64,000 nt of DNA from Hemibagrus wyckioides (GCF_019097595.1 NC_080716.1:13102401-13166400); one strand, 5' to 3'; counted from the first letter of the stretch, positions 1-12,211 are shown. The notes: a model not told the origin generated them from the sequence alone. Translations and numbers: made by a program.

Positions 1-569
<569 letters not shown>

Positions 570-687
570 CTCCTATCACGCAGGGGGTAGGAGTGAACTT
601 CACCATGGCAGACATGCCCAGCCAGCCATATTACCATGACCTGAACTCAGTGAGCTTACACCGCTCACTCTCTTCCCCTCCTGGCAG
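570..687 (+). CDS. nfib: nfib coding exon (TPITQG...SLSSPPG)
   Basis: The exon begins with the last two bases of a split Thr codon and reads [10 protein letters not shown], then [11 protein letters not shown], then [10 protein letters not shown], ending with AG of a split Ser codon. Acceptor ctctag, donor AG|gtgagc. It corresponds to the start of the proline/serine-rich region just after the NFI DNA-binding domain. Human NFIB has [12 protein letters not shown] and LQRSLSSPP at the same place. The 5' neighbour exon should end with the Arg codon and first base of the Thr codon and lies outside the window. A (CA)n repeat starts within a few bases of the donor. Confidence 0.93.
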
Positions 688-692
688 GTGAG

Positions 693-702
693 CACACACA
701 CA

Positions 703-734
<32 letters not shown>

Positions 735-744
735 TACACACACA
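693..744 (+). repeat. (CA)n microsatellite at a donor site
   Basis: CA array with a few TA interruptions that begins about 5 nt after the GT donor at 688. CA-rich RNA next to donors is a known hnRNP L binding context; an effect here is inference. Confidence 0.93.
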
Positions 745-865
745 TCTGCATACACACTACCCACAACTCAACCCACATTTATCATAAAACACTTTTATAT
801 TTGCACATGTCCTCCCAAAAACGCATGGAGTCATTTACGTGTGTATTGTGTTTGTGTGTGTGCAG

Positions 866-978
866 TAAACGACCTAAGACTGTTCCAGAGGACAGCATGG
901 AGACGAGTCCCACAGGCCCAGACTTCTACTCTTCCCCAAGCTCACCAGTTAGCCGACCATGGCATGAGAGAGACCAAG
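866..978 (+). CDS. nfib: nfib coding exon (KRPKT...WHERDQ)
   Basis: Translates as S/KRPKTVPEDSMETSPTGPD then FYSSPSSPVSRPWHERDQ, with the acceptor tgtgtgcag and donor CAAG|gtgaga. It completes the split Ser codon of the previous exon and leaves one G for the next. Human NFIB has [20 protein letters not shown] and a FYPSPSSP..RTWHERDQ block in the same order. The upstream intron is only 178 nt. The donor is followed by a GA-rich run and the acceptor is preceded by a TG-rich run. Confidence 0.93.
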
Positions 979-1087
979 GTGAGAAAGAGAGAGAGAGAGC
1001 TCAGAATTTCAAAAATACAAAAATTAGTTTGGACCTGTTAGATCTTAGAGCCAAAGGGAATAAATGAATAGTTTTCATGTTTTACTG

Positions 1088-1303
1088 TCTGTGTGTGTTC
1101 CTGTATCTGTGCGAGTTTCCTGCATGTTTCCTCTCACCTCCCAAAAAAACACAAGAAGGCACATTAGCTGCTGTAAATTACACCTGCTCTAAATTACACC
1201 TAATGATTCCTTGAATGCATGTGTGTGCATGCGGCCCCATGCCCCATCCAGGGTGGATTCCCACCTCGAACCCGGTGTACTGAAAAAGAATGAAATGAAT
1301 AGT
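1088..1303 (+). repeat. Fragment of a fish SINE-like repeat
   Basis: Pieces such as gtttcctctcacctcccaaa, tgtaaattacacct and catccagggtggattccca are the degenerate body of a short interspersed repeat seen across fish introns. A second, longer copy lies at 35424-35652. The tRNA-like head is missing or too diverged here. Confidence 0.6.
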
Positions 1304-3315
1304 TAAAAGCAACAAAGGGCTTACCTAGAAAAAAAAAAACATGACAGTGCTGTATAATTAACAACAGGGTGTGTGTGTGGGTCTATGTATTATTTTGACG
1401 TTTGAATCATTTCCCTCATTTTAATATATTTCAGCATTTTGCTTTTGATCCTTTTGTTCCTTTTTTTTTTTTACGGTCTTCCTCGGGCTAAACACCTGCT
1501 TTTGCACTTACAGGCATTATTCAGTACCGAACTCTGCATTTCTCTGAACGAGCATGCAGCCTGGCACAAGCTACACCACAGAAGAGCAAAAATATCTCAC
1601 AGCAACAAAATAAAACATTATCTACCAAGAATTCCAAGAACCGTTGTCAGTCAGTCACAACCTAATGGCTGGCATTAAATCATTACCTCTAGTTGGTTTT
1701 GTAGAACTTTTGTAGGTCCAATATTGTAACCTAGCAAACTGTCGTAATTACTGAGCTCACAGTGTTTTGTAAGACCATGACCCCTCCTTTATTGCTATGC
1801 ACGAAAAATGCATGGCTAATAAATGCTTATCAGTCTTACCGAATAGTCTCCATCACATTGAGACCAATAAATATCTCATCTATTCTTTGGGTGAGGAATC
1901 ATGTGGGAGGAAAAGTTACTCGGATCAACTACAAATCAATGCGTGACTCCATGCAGGTCGTAAATACCATGACGTGCTATACGATCACGCATGTTTGGCG
2001 TGTGTTCTTACCTCATAGAGGTCATCCAAAAATGAAATTAAGCAATGAGCCGATTCATGATTTATGGTACGGCGGTCATTTAGAAGATTAAGTGGACATT
2101 CACTATAACCTTCTTTTGTCTTTAGATATCTTATACTTCTTTATAAAAAACAAACATAATTGATTTTAGATTGGAGTTTCCTTGCAGGTCAATACAGTAT
2201 TTATGCTAATTGTAGTTTTATTTATGCTAGTATTTTAAAAAGAGCATTTATAGTTAGGGTAAGCTTGTCTACAAAATTTTAAAAGAAATGTTTTTTCTTT
2301 TAAAACATTAAGTACATTAAAAACATTATGTATCCCTAATAAACATTTTGCTTTAAAGCAGCAATCATTTCAATTTTGACAGCTACATTTTTTCAAAGCT
2401 CATCTCTCAGCCCAACAGCGCTTTAGGTGAAAGCTGTAAACTCACAGGTGGTCCTGAAGGGACTGTGGTGCTGGTTCCTGGGCTCTTTAACCCTCCCTTT
2501 ACCCTGTCTCTGTTTGCTATGTGAGGATATGAAGCAGTGTTATTTTCCTTCCCTGAATCACAGTCAAGTGCAATGTTGATAAACTAGTTCTATCACCTTC
2601 TTTCGCAGCTCATTGAACCTGGTGAACTCCCAAGTGCTCACTCGCACAGGTCGAAAACAAATCCTTCACCGTCAGCCTGTCTCAAAGGCATAGTGCCCTC
2701 TGTGCTCCTCACAAACACTGCTTTTGAAACATTTCATACATCAGCCGTGCTTTGCAGCGCTGTGCTCTCCCAGCCTTTCTCTCCCACTGAGAAGGACTTG
2801 TTTGTTTTTGTTAGCAGTGATTTAAACCTCAGATAAGCCCACTGCTCTGGTGTTTTCACTTTCTGCATTGCTACAAAAGGAAGACAAGGCCAAGTTTTAC
2901 AATCGGACAGCTTGTAATTGAAACAGGATTCGCTAGTGCGCATGTGTGTTTACTTACTAAAAGTGCTCGAGAGTACGGTTAAATTGAGAATCTGTGTTTT
3001 TAAGGTTGGCTCTTTTCTACATTGCATGTGTTTATCTTTAAGGTCCTGTTCCAAAGAGAACAAGTGTTATGATTGGGTTAGATTAAGATGAAGCCATGAG
3101 GGCCAGGTTGTTTTGTCACAGTGCCTCAAGATGAGGAGATGGTTCTGTAAGTGCGGGGTAGAAGTAGATAGAAGAGTTTTTATTTTTATTTTTTGTTCCG
3201 TGTCACACAACACTGCTACACCAAATCATTTAGGTTTAAGCATAATAATAATTATAGAATTTTTAAGAGTTTAGTATTTTAGCTAAATAGAGTTTTAGTG
3301 CATTGATTGATTTAC

Positions 3316-3805
3316 TATATGGCCAAAAGTATGTGGACACCCGTGCTTCTTTCACAAACTTTTGCCACAAATCTGGAAGCACACAGTTATTTAAAATGTC
3401 TTTATATGACGTAATATTACAGTTTCCCTTTAATGGAGCTAAGAGGCCCAAACATGTTCCAGCATGACAGTGTCCCTAAGCACAAAGTGTGCTCTATGAA
3501 GACATGGTATGTCAAGGTTGGAGTGGAAAAACTCGAAAGTCCTGCACCTCAAACCCACTGAACACCTTTGGGATGAATTAAAATGCTGACTGGACAGCAG
3601 ACCTCTTCACTAGTCATCAGTCTGAGCTCACTGATGCTTTAATGGGCAATGATAAGAAACAGCTATGATATGCAAATCTAGTGGAAAGTCATCCCAGAAG
3701 AGTGGAGGTTATTATAAAAGCAAAATGGGTGGAATAGGATGTTCAAAAAGCACATATTTTAAGGTGTGACGGCGAGTTGTCCACATACTTTTGAACATGT
3801 AGCGT
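3316..3805 (+). mobile_element. Nonautonomous Tc1/mariner-like element (about 490 bp)
   Basis: The left end tatatggccaaaagtatgtg and the right end (read in reverse) tacatgttcaaaagtatgtg form an imperfect inverted repeat of roughly 25 bp. Between them, 3456-3570 reads as a degenerate Tc1-type transposase tail (FQHDSVPKHKV.. then stop-interrupted TPLG), matching the usual DNDPKHT..NPIEHLWDEL region. It is a deleted, dead copy. Confidence 0.75.
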
Positions 3806-4421
3806 ATCAATGTGCTAAACAGCACAACAACTTTAGCAGTATGTATCAAATAATTAAATTATATTTAAAAATAAATTATTTTTGCTGTGCAGTATTTTCC
3901 TCAACAATGTTTTGGATTATTGATTGAATCAGATTTTTGTTCAAATTTTGTTCAAAACTTCATTATCATTGAGTTTTTTTTGTTTAGTAATTTTCAGCCA
4001 TTCCAGTCATCTCTTAAATGAAAAGAAACCTGTCGTGTAACTGCTATAAGTTGAGCTGTAAGTTTCACTCTCTCCTCTATCAGGACCAGCTCAAGCACTT
4101 TCTCAAAGCATGGTGAACTGCCCGTGAACTCCTCTTTAGTAGTGTTGTCTTGACTTGAGGAAGCTGACCTTTAACCTCTTTGTGCTCTTTGTGTTTACTT
4201 TTTGCATGGCTTGGTAATTGATTGGGCATTCAGGATCGGGAGGCGGAGCTGACTGACTTCATTGTGGCGTGTGGCAGCAGTTAAACTTGACCCAACCTCT
4301 TAAGTGACTGTGTTAGGGGTCAAACCCAGGCTGTGACCTCAGGGGTTAGGCATGACACATGACCCGGACACCCAAGGGGGTTGGTGAGAGGGGTGGTGGT
4401 GGTGGTGGGGGGCTGACACAG

Positions 4422-4448
4422 AGAGAGAGAGAGACAGAGAGAGAGAAA

Positions 4449-4484
<36 letters not shown>
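4422..4484 (+). repeat. (GA)n microsatellite
   Basis: Interrupted GA array in the 6.2-kb intron. Open frames on the minus strand through 4320-4799 (Ser-Leu-rich) arise from it. Confidence 0.9.
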
Positions 4485-4487
<3 letters not shown>

Positions 4488-4816
4488 GATCAGAGGCAAG
4501 AATGGCAGGTGTGTGTGTGTGTGTGAAAAAAAGAAGAAGATGCAAGAAGAGAGAGGAAAAGAGAGGCAGACAGGTGCAGCAGCGTCTGTTTGAACTTGTC
4601 CCTTGACGACTGACAGGTGGCCAGCATGTGGAAGAGAGAAACTGACAGAGAGAAAGAGAGAGAAGGAAAGAAAGAAAGAGCACTGCAAGACCCAAAAATG
4701 AGTGTGTGTGTGTGTGTGTAGCTCTCCTCTGATGGGTAAGCTACTCATCCCTCTTTCCTTTGTTTTTAAAAATGTTTGTTTCCCTCTTTGGTTTAGCATG
4801 CTACAGTAGGGGAGAA

Positions 4817-5090
4817 GTGGAGAGAGGGATAGTAGAGGAGTGGAGAGAGGGGTATTAGAGGAGGGGAGAGAGGGACAGTGTAGAAGTGGAGAGAGGGATA
4901 GTAGAGGAGTGGAGAGAGGGGTATTGGAGGAGGGGAGAGAGGGACAGTATAGAAGTGGAGAGAGGGATAGTAGAGGAGTGTAAAGAGGGACAGTGGAGAG
5001 AGGGATAGTAGAGGAGTAGTGAGAGAGACAGTGGAGAAGTAGAGAGAGGGATAGTAGAGGAGTGGAGAGGGAGAAAGGGGAGGAAGGAAA
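4817..5090 (+). repeat. Minisatellite, 23-bp unit in a 69-bp higher-order repeat
   Basis: A purine-rich unit of about 23 bp (gtggagagagggatagtaga type) is tandemly repeated. Three variants make a 69-bp block starting at 4817, 4886 and 4955 with few differences; later units are less regular. Confidence 0.88.
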
Positions 5091-5210
5091 GTGTGTTTAG
5101 TACAGAGCTCATGAGAAAGAAGGATTTTAGGGCCTTTATAAGAAGGGTAGGTTTGATATTAAAGCCATATGAGGCCATGACAGAAGCAGAGAAGCTCAGC
5201 CAAGCCTGTA

Positions 5211-5232
5211 CACACACACACACACACACACA
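5211..5232 (+). repeat. (AC)n microsatellite
   Basis: Perfect AC array of about 11 copies. Confidence 0.9.
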
Positions 5233-5327
5233 CTTCATTTGCTTCTTCTAATGTAAACTTTGTGAAATGACTTTGACATTGTTTGGCCTCCACCCTGACA
5301 CAATTCACAATCCGCTCCATCCACTCT

Positions 5328-5353
5328 ATCTCTCTCTCTCTCTCTCTCTCTCA
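5328..5353 (+). repeat. (CT)n microsatellite
   Basis: Perfect CT array of about 13 copies. Confidence 0.9.
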
Positions 5354-5447
5354 GATGCAGTTTATACTCAGGGAAATGTTTGATAATAAGCAGCTGCTTT
5401 CAATTGCAACAAAAAAAAAAGTTTTCTGTCCCCATGTACATGTGCAC

Positions 5448-5786
5448 ACTATATGGCCAAATGTTTGTGGACACCTGAATATCCCACCAATGTACTTTAT
5501 GAAAATCTCATTCAAGATTCAGCCACAAGAGCATTAGTGAAGTCAGACACTGATGTTCGGTGAGGAGGCCTGGGGTTTAGTCAGTGTTTCAGTTCATCCC
5601 AAAGGTGCTCAGTGGGGTCGAGGCCAGGGCTCTGTGCAGGACACTTGATTTCTTCCACTTCAGCCTTGACACACCATGTCTTCATGGCGCTTAGGGACAC
5701 TGCCATGCTGGAACAGGTTTTGGGGAAGAAGCACATGTGGATGTGATAGTCAGATGTCCGTATACTCTTGCTCATATAATGTAGTG
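5448..5786 (-). mobile_element. Second deleted copy of the Tc1-like family found at 3316
   Basis: The left end actatatggccaaatgtttg and a degenerate inverted right end near 5760-5786 resemble the termini of the element at 3316-3805. The minus strand of 5581-5720 encodes a transposase tail with CPAQSPGLDPTEHLWDELKH, the conserved Tc1 block before the last catalytic Glu. It is a truncated, nonfunctional copy. Confidence 0.75.
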
Positions 5787-5952
5787 ATATCAAAAATATC
5801 AATCAGGATACTTACATTTTCATTGATATTTATATTTACAGCATCTTGATTGAAGGAATGAATTGGTAGAGTAACACTTGGGGTTTATTTTCTGTTTATT
5901 TGAGAGATGTCTAAAATGACTGCACTAAAATTACTGAAAATGACCGGACTAA

Positions 5953-5956
<4 letters not shown>

Positions 5957-6006
<50 letters not shown>
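5957..6006 (+). repeat. (CT)n microsatellite
   Basis: Perfect CT array of about 25 copies in the intron. Confidence 0.95.
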
Positions 6007-6007
<1 letters not shown>

Positions 6008-6278
6008 ATACACATACGCACATTCCCGAGGCTGTACAACCAGCATCTGTGGCAGTACTGTTACTTGCTGAATGCTGCCATGTTCAGGAAGTGTAATAGC
6101 AAAGCTCCAAAGCCACACACACACGGTTCCTGAGTTATGCTACAGTTGAGCGTGTGATTACATAATTACATAGAAATACAAGGTCCATTTATTTTTGCAA
6201 AATTCTAATACAGTTGTCTACTCATTTGATTTGCTGTGGAAGTTTATTGAAAGAAAACCTACTCTGTAGTGTTGTACA

Positions 6279-6303
6279 TACACACACACACACACACACA
6301 CAT

Positions 6304-6353
<50 letters not shown>
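6279..6353 (+). repeat. Compound (CA)n(GA)n microsatellite
   Basis: CA array passing directly into a GA array. A further CA array lies at about 6434-6458. Confidence 0.93.
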
Positions 6354-6433
6354 GAATTTCCCTGCATTCCACTGCCTTTTGTCTTCGTATAGCCGAGATC
6401 GTTTACCTAGACACTAAAAAGAAGAAGCATGGT

Positions 6434-6458
6434 ACACACACACACACACACACACACA
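6434..6458 (+). repeat. (AC)n microsatellite
   Basis: Perfect AC array of about 12 copies. Confidence 0.9.
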
Positions 6459-7146
6459 TAGTTAGCAACTCAACAGTTGGCCACTTGACACACAACAGTG
6501 ATCCACACATTTCCCTCCATCATAGTTTTCTTACTCTTACATTAGCATCTTCCACATGAGCCCACAGTTCGACAGGAAATTGTCCATAATCTCTGGAGCC
6601 TATATGCAAAGTTATTTTTCTTCCTGACAAAATAAAGTGACACAGATGAATTGCTGAAAGAGAACTACTGAAAGTTCAGTCCGCTTCACTACTTAAAACT
6701 ACTGTAAAACAAGCCACTGGCTCTTTATTAAAGGTTCACGAAGGGCACATTCACGGCTGTAGTAAAGCCTGGATTTATAGCTGCTTCTAAATGTGATTGG
6801 TCCGGTGGATTTGTGCCAGAATCACATTCCATTCAACTCTGTCCTGATTAGGATTGCGAGCATGAGTCGGCAAAATCAATGACGTCAATTATAAAAAATC
6901 ACCAACGTACATTTTCATTGCCAAAACGTCACCCAAGTTAAAAAAAATGCTCTGGAATGTAAAAAGTGCACAGGCTGTATAATTTAAAGGAAGTGGAGGA
7001 GTGCACACACACACATAACTAAAATCGTGTATTGGCAAGTAAAAAATCTCTAAAAAATTAAATAAATAAATGAGATTAATAAAAATACTACTAAAAGCCA
7101 TACTTCTTATTTGAATTAAATTTACTGTTTTTTTTCCCTCCTGTAG

Positions 7147-7281
7147 CTGAGATATCCTCTCCCACGATGAAGAAGGCAGAGAAACCGCTGTTTAGCCCCA
7201 CCTCTCCTCAAGACTCCTCCCCTCGCCTGACTACATTTCCCCAGCATCATCACCCAAGCCTGACCAGCGTGGGTCACAGTG
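7147..7281 (+). CDS. nfib: nfib coding exon ([13 protein letters not shown]...GHS)
   Basis: Acceptor cctcctgtag, donor AGTG|gtacgt. The reading is [45 protein letters not shown]. Human NFIB has SSPTTMKKPEKPLFSSASP and [17 protein letters not shown] at this point, so the match is nearly residue by residue. The segment is Ser/Pro-rich and disordered, part of the transactivation region. It leaves one G for the next exon. Confidence 0.95.
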
Positions 7282-8707
7282 GTACGTTTCCACATAAGCA
7301 TGCCACACAGTCACACACACCACCACACAACACACACACAAGCATGCTCAGGTACGGAAATATTGCAGATAAAGTGTGTTGTTTCATCATTAATAATAGG
7401 ACTGAGTCATGTTTGAGTGATACACACAGTGAAATGCCATTATAGTGAGCATAAGCACAGCTCCACCAATCATCAATTTTTTAACAAATTGCCAAACTGT
7501 GATGACAAAAAGAATAATTAAGATATGTTTAGGTACAATAGCTTCTAGAAGTATGTTTAAATTGACAAAAAAAGGAGGAAGAAATAAAGAAATAATTACT
7601 TTTTTTTTTATAATTATTATTATTACTACAGTAATAATTATTTCAATTATTTTCCTATTAACTTGAGAAACGTCTGGAATTAACAAACAAAAAATTTGAA
7701 AATTCCATGCCTTTTTATAAGGAAATTATAAATTTAAATTGACCAAAGTTGCCCTTGTATAATTGTATTTATGTTGCATTTTTTTTTACCTAAAGTATCT
7801 GTTTTAATATCAAGTGTTCATTTTCCACTCAAGCAAAAATATTTTAGATCAATATTTAAATATCTATAAATAGATGTATTTAAATAAATATTTTAAAAAT
7901 GTTGAGGAGCTCGACTTACTTCCTCATGAAGCTGCGTGGGAAAATTCCCAATGTGTACAAAGGTTCATCAGGAACTCTGTTAAGAATGAATTCAGAATAT
8001 TAAATAATTTTTATTTGTTTGACATGTTTCTAGCTCATGTGTCTTGTACCATGTGTGTTATTTAAGTGTTACTGTAATTCTTAAATAATAGAAAATATTA
8101 AAATGAAGAAAGCCCTTTATTTTACTATGAGTGTATCTGCACAGATTATGACATAATATCATGTATAATTTTAGTAATAAACATATCTACATTTATTGAT
8201 TAAAATCTTTAAAATTCATTATTGACAAAATATGAATTGAATTTCATTAATTAAAAAAATCATAAATTTGTTATGACCAAAAAAAATTAAATTAGATTAA
8301 ATCACTCTTCAAGAACATAATAAATACTTTTTTTTCTTGTTTTTATTTACTGAAAGCATTTGACATAATATCAAATAACAGAGAATCCTGCTAACTAATT
8401 CAGTACCAGGTGTTCAAATCTTCAACACTTACACTTACGTAAAAAACAGTGTTTAAATGCATGCTTATTAATTTTACATCAATTAGAATTTTATATTCTT
8501 CTTTTTATATTCTAATATTATATTTATATTTCACAATTTCATATACATTTTCATTTTATATCAGTTTTAAATATTCGGCAGCAAATAAAATGACATAAAA
8601 ACCTTGACCACTTTATAGTGATCTCACTTTCACACAGACCTAAATGAATATAGAGATAATGGCTGATGTATGTTCTCTGTGTGGTGTGTGTGTGTGTGTG
8701 TATACAG
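7282..8707 (+). other. nfib: nfib intron (1.4 kb), AT-rich
   Basis: Very AT-rich sequence with oligo-A and oligo-T runs, a short CA-rich patch at 7310-7342 and a (TG)n run at 8681-8701 just before the acceptor. Nothing else recognised. Confidence 0.8.
8681..8701 (+). repeat. (TG)n run upstream of an acceptor
   Basis: About 10 TG copies ending 6 nt before the AG acceptor of the exon at 8708. Confidence 0.9.
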
Positions 8708-8892
8708 TGATCTCCACGAGGAGTCCTCCCCCTCACTCTCCACTGCAGTTTTCAGCTCCTGCCATCCTTCCTCCTGCTCCGTCACCCTACTTCTCCCATC
8801 CCACCATCCGTTACCCTCCTCACCTCAACCCAGCCGACTCGCTCAAGAACTACGTTCAGCCTTACGATCCGTCCAGCCCTCAGAGCAGCCAG
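8708..8892 (+). CDS. nfib: nfib coding exon (VISTRSPPP...PSSPQSSQ)
   Basis: Acceptor tatacag, donor AGCCAG|gtgagc. It reads [61 protein letters not shown] and ends in phase 0. Human NFIB has ISTRTPPPPSPLPF and [20 protein letters not shown], so this is the most conserved block in the window. Because it ends in phase 0, it can join 11549 or skip directly to 25070 to give the short C-terminus SWYLG, as in the short human isoform. Confidence 0.97.
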
Positions 8893-9501
8893 GTGAGCGT
8901 TAACCCTCTAACACACTGCCTTGTGAAGGCTTCTACTCCTTTCCATTCAGGTGTGAAGGTGTGCAGAAAAATGTCATCTTTCCGTACACACATCCAAGCC
9001 ATGAAGAAGCAGCCCAACAGAATGACACGCATTAACATGTTTAGTGCACAGAAGCCCGAAACTGCACAAACCCCTTACTTTCTGTCATGTTTCAGCATGT
9101 GTGTGATACACTTACAAGTTGAGGCTGGTTTATTTCTTCCAGCTAGTCTTTAAAATGAAACCAGCCAGTCATTATTCAACTGTCAAAACTTTGCTCAGGA
9201 TTTATCAAGTCGTTCCATTTCTTTCTGCCTTTTTTCCCCCGTCTTGCTCTTTCATCCTGGGTCTGTTTTTCTCTTTGTGTGTATTCCTTTCTCCCCCCTT
9301 CGCTGTTACTCCCTCTGAGTCGGGCTGGAGTTTGATTAACGGGACACATTATATTTGGTACAGTAATTGACCCAGTTTAGCTAAAACCATTAGAGGTTTG
9401 CTCTGTTGGCTCCTCTCACTTAGCTCTAAAGCAGGCAGAGCGACGGCTTCAGGAATGCCACCGTAACAACATTTACTAGGATAAATGAAGAGAGTGAGAA
9501 C

Positions 9502-9567
9502 AGAGAAGAGAAGAGAAGAGAAGAGAAGAGAAGAGAAGAGGGGAGGAGAGGGGAGGGGAGGAGAGGA
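9502..9567 (+). repeat. (GAGAA)n and GGGGA-rich array
   Basis: About eight copies of a purine pentamer followed by gggga/ggaga variants. Confidence 0.9.
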
Positions 9568-10879
9568 GTGTCTACAAAAGCCAGTCAATAAATGTTTGAA
9601 CCAGGAAAGCCTGGCTTAATTCGCTTAAGAGCACTCGGCTTTGCCCTGTGAAGTTAGTCCTGTAGAAGCTTAAGTAGCTGGAGTTTTAACACTTTAGTTA
9701 TGAAATGAGATTTAACACGAAGTTCAAAAACATTTATTAGGGATTTTTAAAGCGGTATTCTGCACTTGTATTAAAAGTGCTTAAATTCTATTAAGTCATT
9801 TCAATCATATACAATGAAATAACGTTCATAGTGCTACATAAAACACAGAACTAGAAGAAGTACACTACGCAAGGGACAGTGCAGCGCTGACCAGTACACA
9901 GTTTTGTAATGAATAAAGTACAATATAGTAAAATGCAGTAGATGTAAACACTATACACAGCTAGCATCAAAAAAATGTCAGTTCTCTATAGAGCAGATCC
10001 TCCTGTCTTTTTATACAGACATTCATTTGAAATCATGCTATTTAAGAATGATCAGGCCTTATTTAATAATACTCTAATAGAAAGAAGTAGTTATAAAAGG
10101 GAGGAATCCTTTTTCTGCAGAGACGTCTCTGGAGTTTAGAAGCCGAACCATTTTGTATAAAGTTAGTTCTTGTTTTTTTCTGGTATTGTGGGTGGGCTGG
10201 TGTGTTTTAGACAGCGCTGTAGTGAAGCTCTGGCCAGCGTGCTGTCTGCTGCACTTACACACACTCCACTCTGACGACTGACTGACAGACTCTCGCCGAA
10301 TCTCTTCTCAAACCTTTTTTTTTTAATGTCGTCCCTGCCAAGCAACCCAGCCAGCCTCAGTCAATCTTAATTATATTCACAAAATCCCAGAGAAAAAAGT
10401 CGATTTGTCCAAACATTTTCATAAGGGAAATATATACTCCCTCGCTTTCCGTGTGACGCTGTCGGGATTTGACAGTTACCTTCTTTCCTCCCGAGTGTAA
10501 ATTAATTTTGATAGCACCATTTTATGATTCTTGAAACTGGAGTAGGTGTGGAAAGTACAAAAAAAAAAGAAAAAAAAAAGATTTGATTCATTTAGCATCG
10601 TAAATCTATTCAAAGCATCCGTTTTGGTCAGGGGAGAACGAGTCGGAGTGTGCCACCTTGCTCGCTGCTGCTTGGCCGAAGTCCAGCAGAAGTCTAAAAC
10701 AGAGCTTGTAACAGTTTCAGGACACAGAGGGATCCAGACCATCAGGCGTCCACAAACCTCCTTTGACTTAAACTCTGACTTTAGTTTCAAATACTGTCTG
10801 ATAGACATCCAAAAAGTCAGCCTTCTTCATGTTAGAACAGAATATCACTAACCCTTAAGCCAAAGGCCATTGAAATGCT

Positions 10880-11240
10880 CATGAAGAAGTTGAAATGAAA
10901 TACTTCTAATACTTCTTTGGGTTATGGGGTTTCTCACGTTTCTGCCGTGTGATGTCAGAGTTACTATATCCACTTAAAGCGAAGTTTAGAGAAATGGTTG
11001 TGAGACTGGGCGAGGTAGAGCACATGGGGGCTGTTACTAGGGAGAAAGCGGCGGGAAACGATAAAGGTCATAAATATTTGGCGTTGCCGGGGTCCGGCGC
11101 TCGGCGGGGGGAGCTCGCTCTGCAAATAACATGGTGAATATAATTGGGTGGACGGGGGCCAGGATGTTTTTATGCTTGCTTTAACGCAGATTATATTACA
11201 CCCTAATTAAACATTCTATTCACACGGGGGAACCCCACCG
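10880..11240 (+). promoter_or_regulatory. Candidate conserved noncoding element in nfib intron
   Basis: A nonrepetitive stretch that mixes GC-rich segments (11080-11120, ggcgctcggcggggggag) with AT motifs such as ggtcataaatatttgg and accctaattaaac. This texture is typical of developmental enhancers in NFI introns, but conservation cannot be tested from one sequence. Confidence 0.3.
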
Positions 11241-11548
11241 TCCCCATTCTCTTTCATAAAGGCCTGGGTGAAGTTTGAACTTAGAGCCCCACAAAGTGAA
11301 TTCTGTAGCGTCTGTCTCCAGCAGCCGAGTCTCCCCCTGCCTCTTACTCTCTGTTGCTTGTGTTCTCTCTCTGCACTTTCTGCAACATTAATAATTGAGA
11401 TTGTTGCACAGAAAGCCTGCACAAAACAGAATTGTGGGGGTTTTTTTTCTGGAAGATGGATGGAGTTTTATATTGTTGCGAAAGAGGATTTTTTTGTGCT
11501 GTAATATACCCCTATGATTAATTTGTGTGTGTGTGTGTGGTGTGGCAG

Positions 11549-11687
11549 CCGAACAGCAGTGGTCAGGTGGTGGGGAAGGTTCCAGGCCACTTCACCCCAG
11601 TGCTGACACCATCTCCCCACCATGGAGCAGTCAGACCCGTCTCTCTCTCCATGCCTGACACCAAGCCAATCACCACATCCTCCGAGG
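11549..11687 (+). CDS. nfib: nfib coding exon ([19 protein letters not shown]...)
   Basis: Acceptor tgtgtggcag, donor GAGG|gtgaga. It reads [47 protein letters not shown]. Human NFIB has [20 protein letters not shown] with [20 protein letters not shown], so the match is very strong. It enters in phase 0 and leaves one G. With the next exon it forms a 222-nt (74-codon) unit that can be skipped together without changing frame. Confidence 0.96.
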
Positions 11688-11699
11688 GTGAGAGCAAAA

Positions 11700-11752
11700 G
11701 CACACACACACACACCCACACACACACCCACACACACACATACACACACACA
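11700..11752 (+). repeat. (CA)n microsatellite just after a donor
   Basis: CA array with CCCA interruptions that begins about 12 nt after the donor at 11688. Confidence 0.93.
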
Positions 11753-11796
11753 GTACTCTTATTCAGAATATGTTCAAACCAAACAACACACTTCAT

Positions 11797-11855
11797 ACTC
11801 TTCCTCATCTCATCTCATGGAATTTTACTTGCTACTGTTGCCTCAGGCAATTATT
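11797..11855 (+). repeat. Short fragment of a dispersed fish repeat
   Basis: The stretch ttcctcatctcatctcatgg followed by tgcctcaggca resembles the better preserved copy at 58481-58638. Confidence 0.4.
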
Positions 11856-11874
11856 TTATATAAATAAAATTAAA

Positions 11875-11879
<5 letters not shown>

Positions 11880-11910
<31 letters not shown>
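11880..11910 (+). repeat. (AC)n microsatellite
   Basis: Perfect AC array of about 15 copies in the 275-nt intron between two nfib exons. Confidence 0.93.
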
Positions 11911-11913
<3 letters not shown>

Positions 11914-11962
11914 TTTTCGCATCATTGTTAATGTGTTTGTGTTTACGTGTGTGTGTTTTTAG

Positions 11963-12045
11963 GTTATTCAGCCCCTGGCACCCCTACCGCTAACCGTTTT
12001 GTAGGACTGAGCCCTAGAGACCCAGCCTTCCTCCACCAGCAACAG
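11963..12045 (+). CDS. nfib: nfib coding exon ([19 protein letters not shown])
   Basis: Acceptor gtgtgttttt ag, donor CAACAG|gtgaga, 83 nt. It reads [28 protein letters not shown] and ends in phase 0. Human NFIB has [20 protein letters not shown] here and several more residues before it, so the fish exon is a little shorter. From here splicing either includes the cassette exon at 18918 or joins 25070 directly. Confidence 0.95.
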
Positions 12046-12210
12046 GTGAGATGCTACTCATCCCTCTCTCCTTTCCCTCCCTCTGTACCACCTCCCCCTC
12101 TCCCTGTGCTTTTCTCTCAGCTCTTTCCAAATCCCCACCCAGCTGTTCAAGTCTCACTACAGGTATCAGAACAGACAGACAAGTAACACTGCAAATCAGA
12201 CACGTCTCCC

Positions 12211-12211
<1 letters not shown>

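Larger units (their letters stand above)
979..7146 (+). other. nfib: nfib intron (6.2 kb), repeat-rich
   Basis: Contains a SINE-like fragment near 1088-1303, two short relics of a Tc1-like transposon (3316-3805 and 5448-5786), a GA-rich minisatellite (4817-5090) and several CA, CT and GA arrays. Stretches around 1690-2095, 2400-2640 and 4050-4330 are complex, low-repeat sequence that could hold regulatory elements. No coding exon was found. Confidence 0.8.
8893..11548 (+). other. nfib: nfib intron (2.7 kb) with a possible conserved noncoding element
   Basis: Holds a GAGAA pentanucleotide array near 9502-9567. The last 700 bp, 10880-11240, is complex, locally GC-rich sequence with AT-rich homeodomain-like motifs (listed separately). 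A TG run precedes the acceptor at 11548. Confidence 0.8.

Noticed and set aside
1762..2091. 109-codon + frame in the first large intron
   Set aside because: No family recognised, starts and stops without splice-compatible context within an nfib intron. Kept only as low-repeat intronic sequence.
4320..4799. 159- and 118-codon minus-strand frames rich in Ser, Leu, His, Thr
   Set aside because: Products of GA and GT microsatellites.
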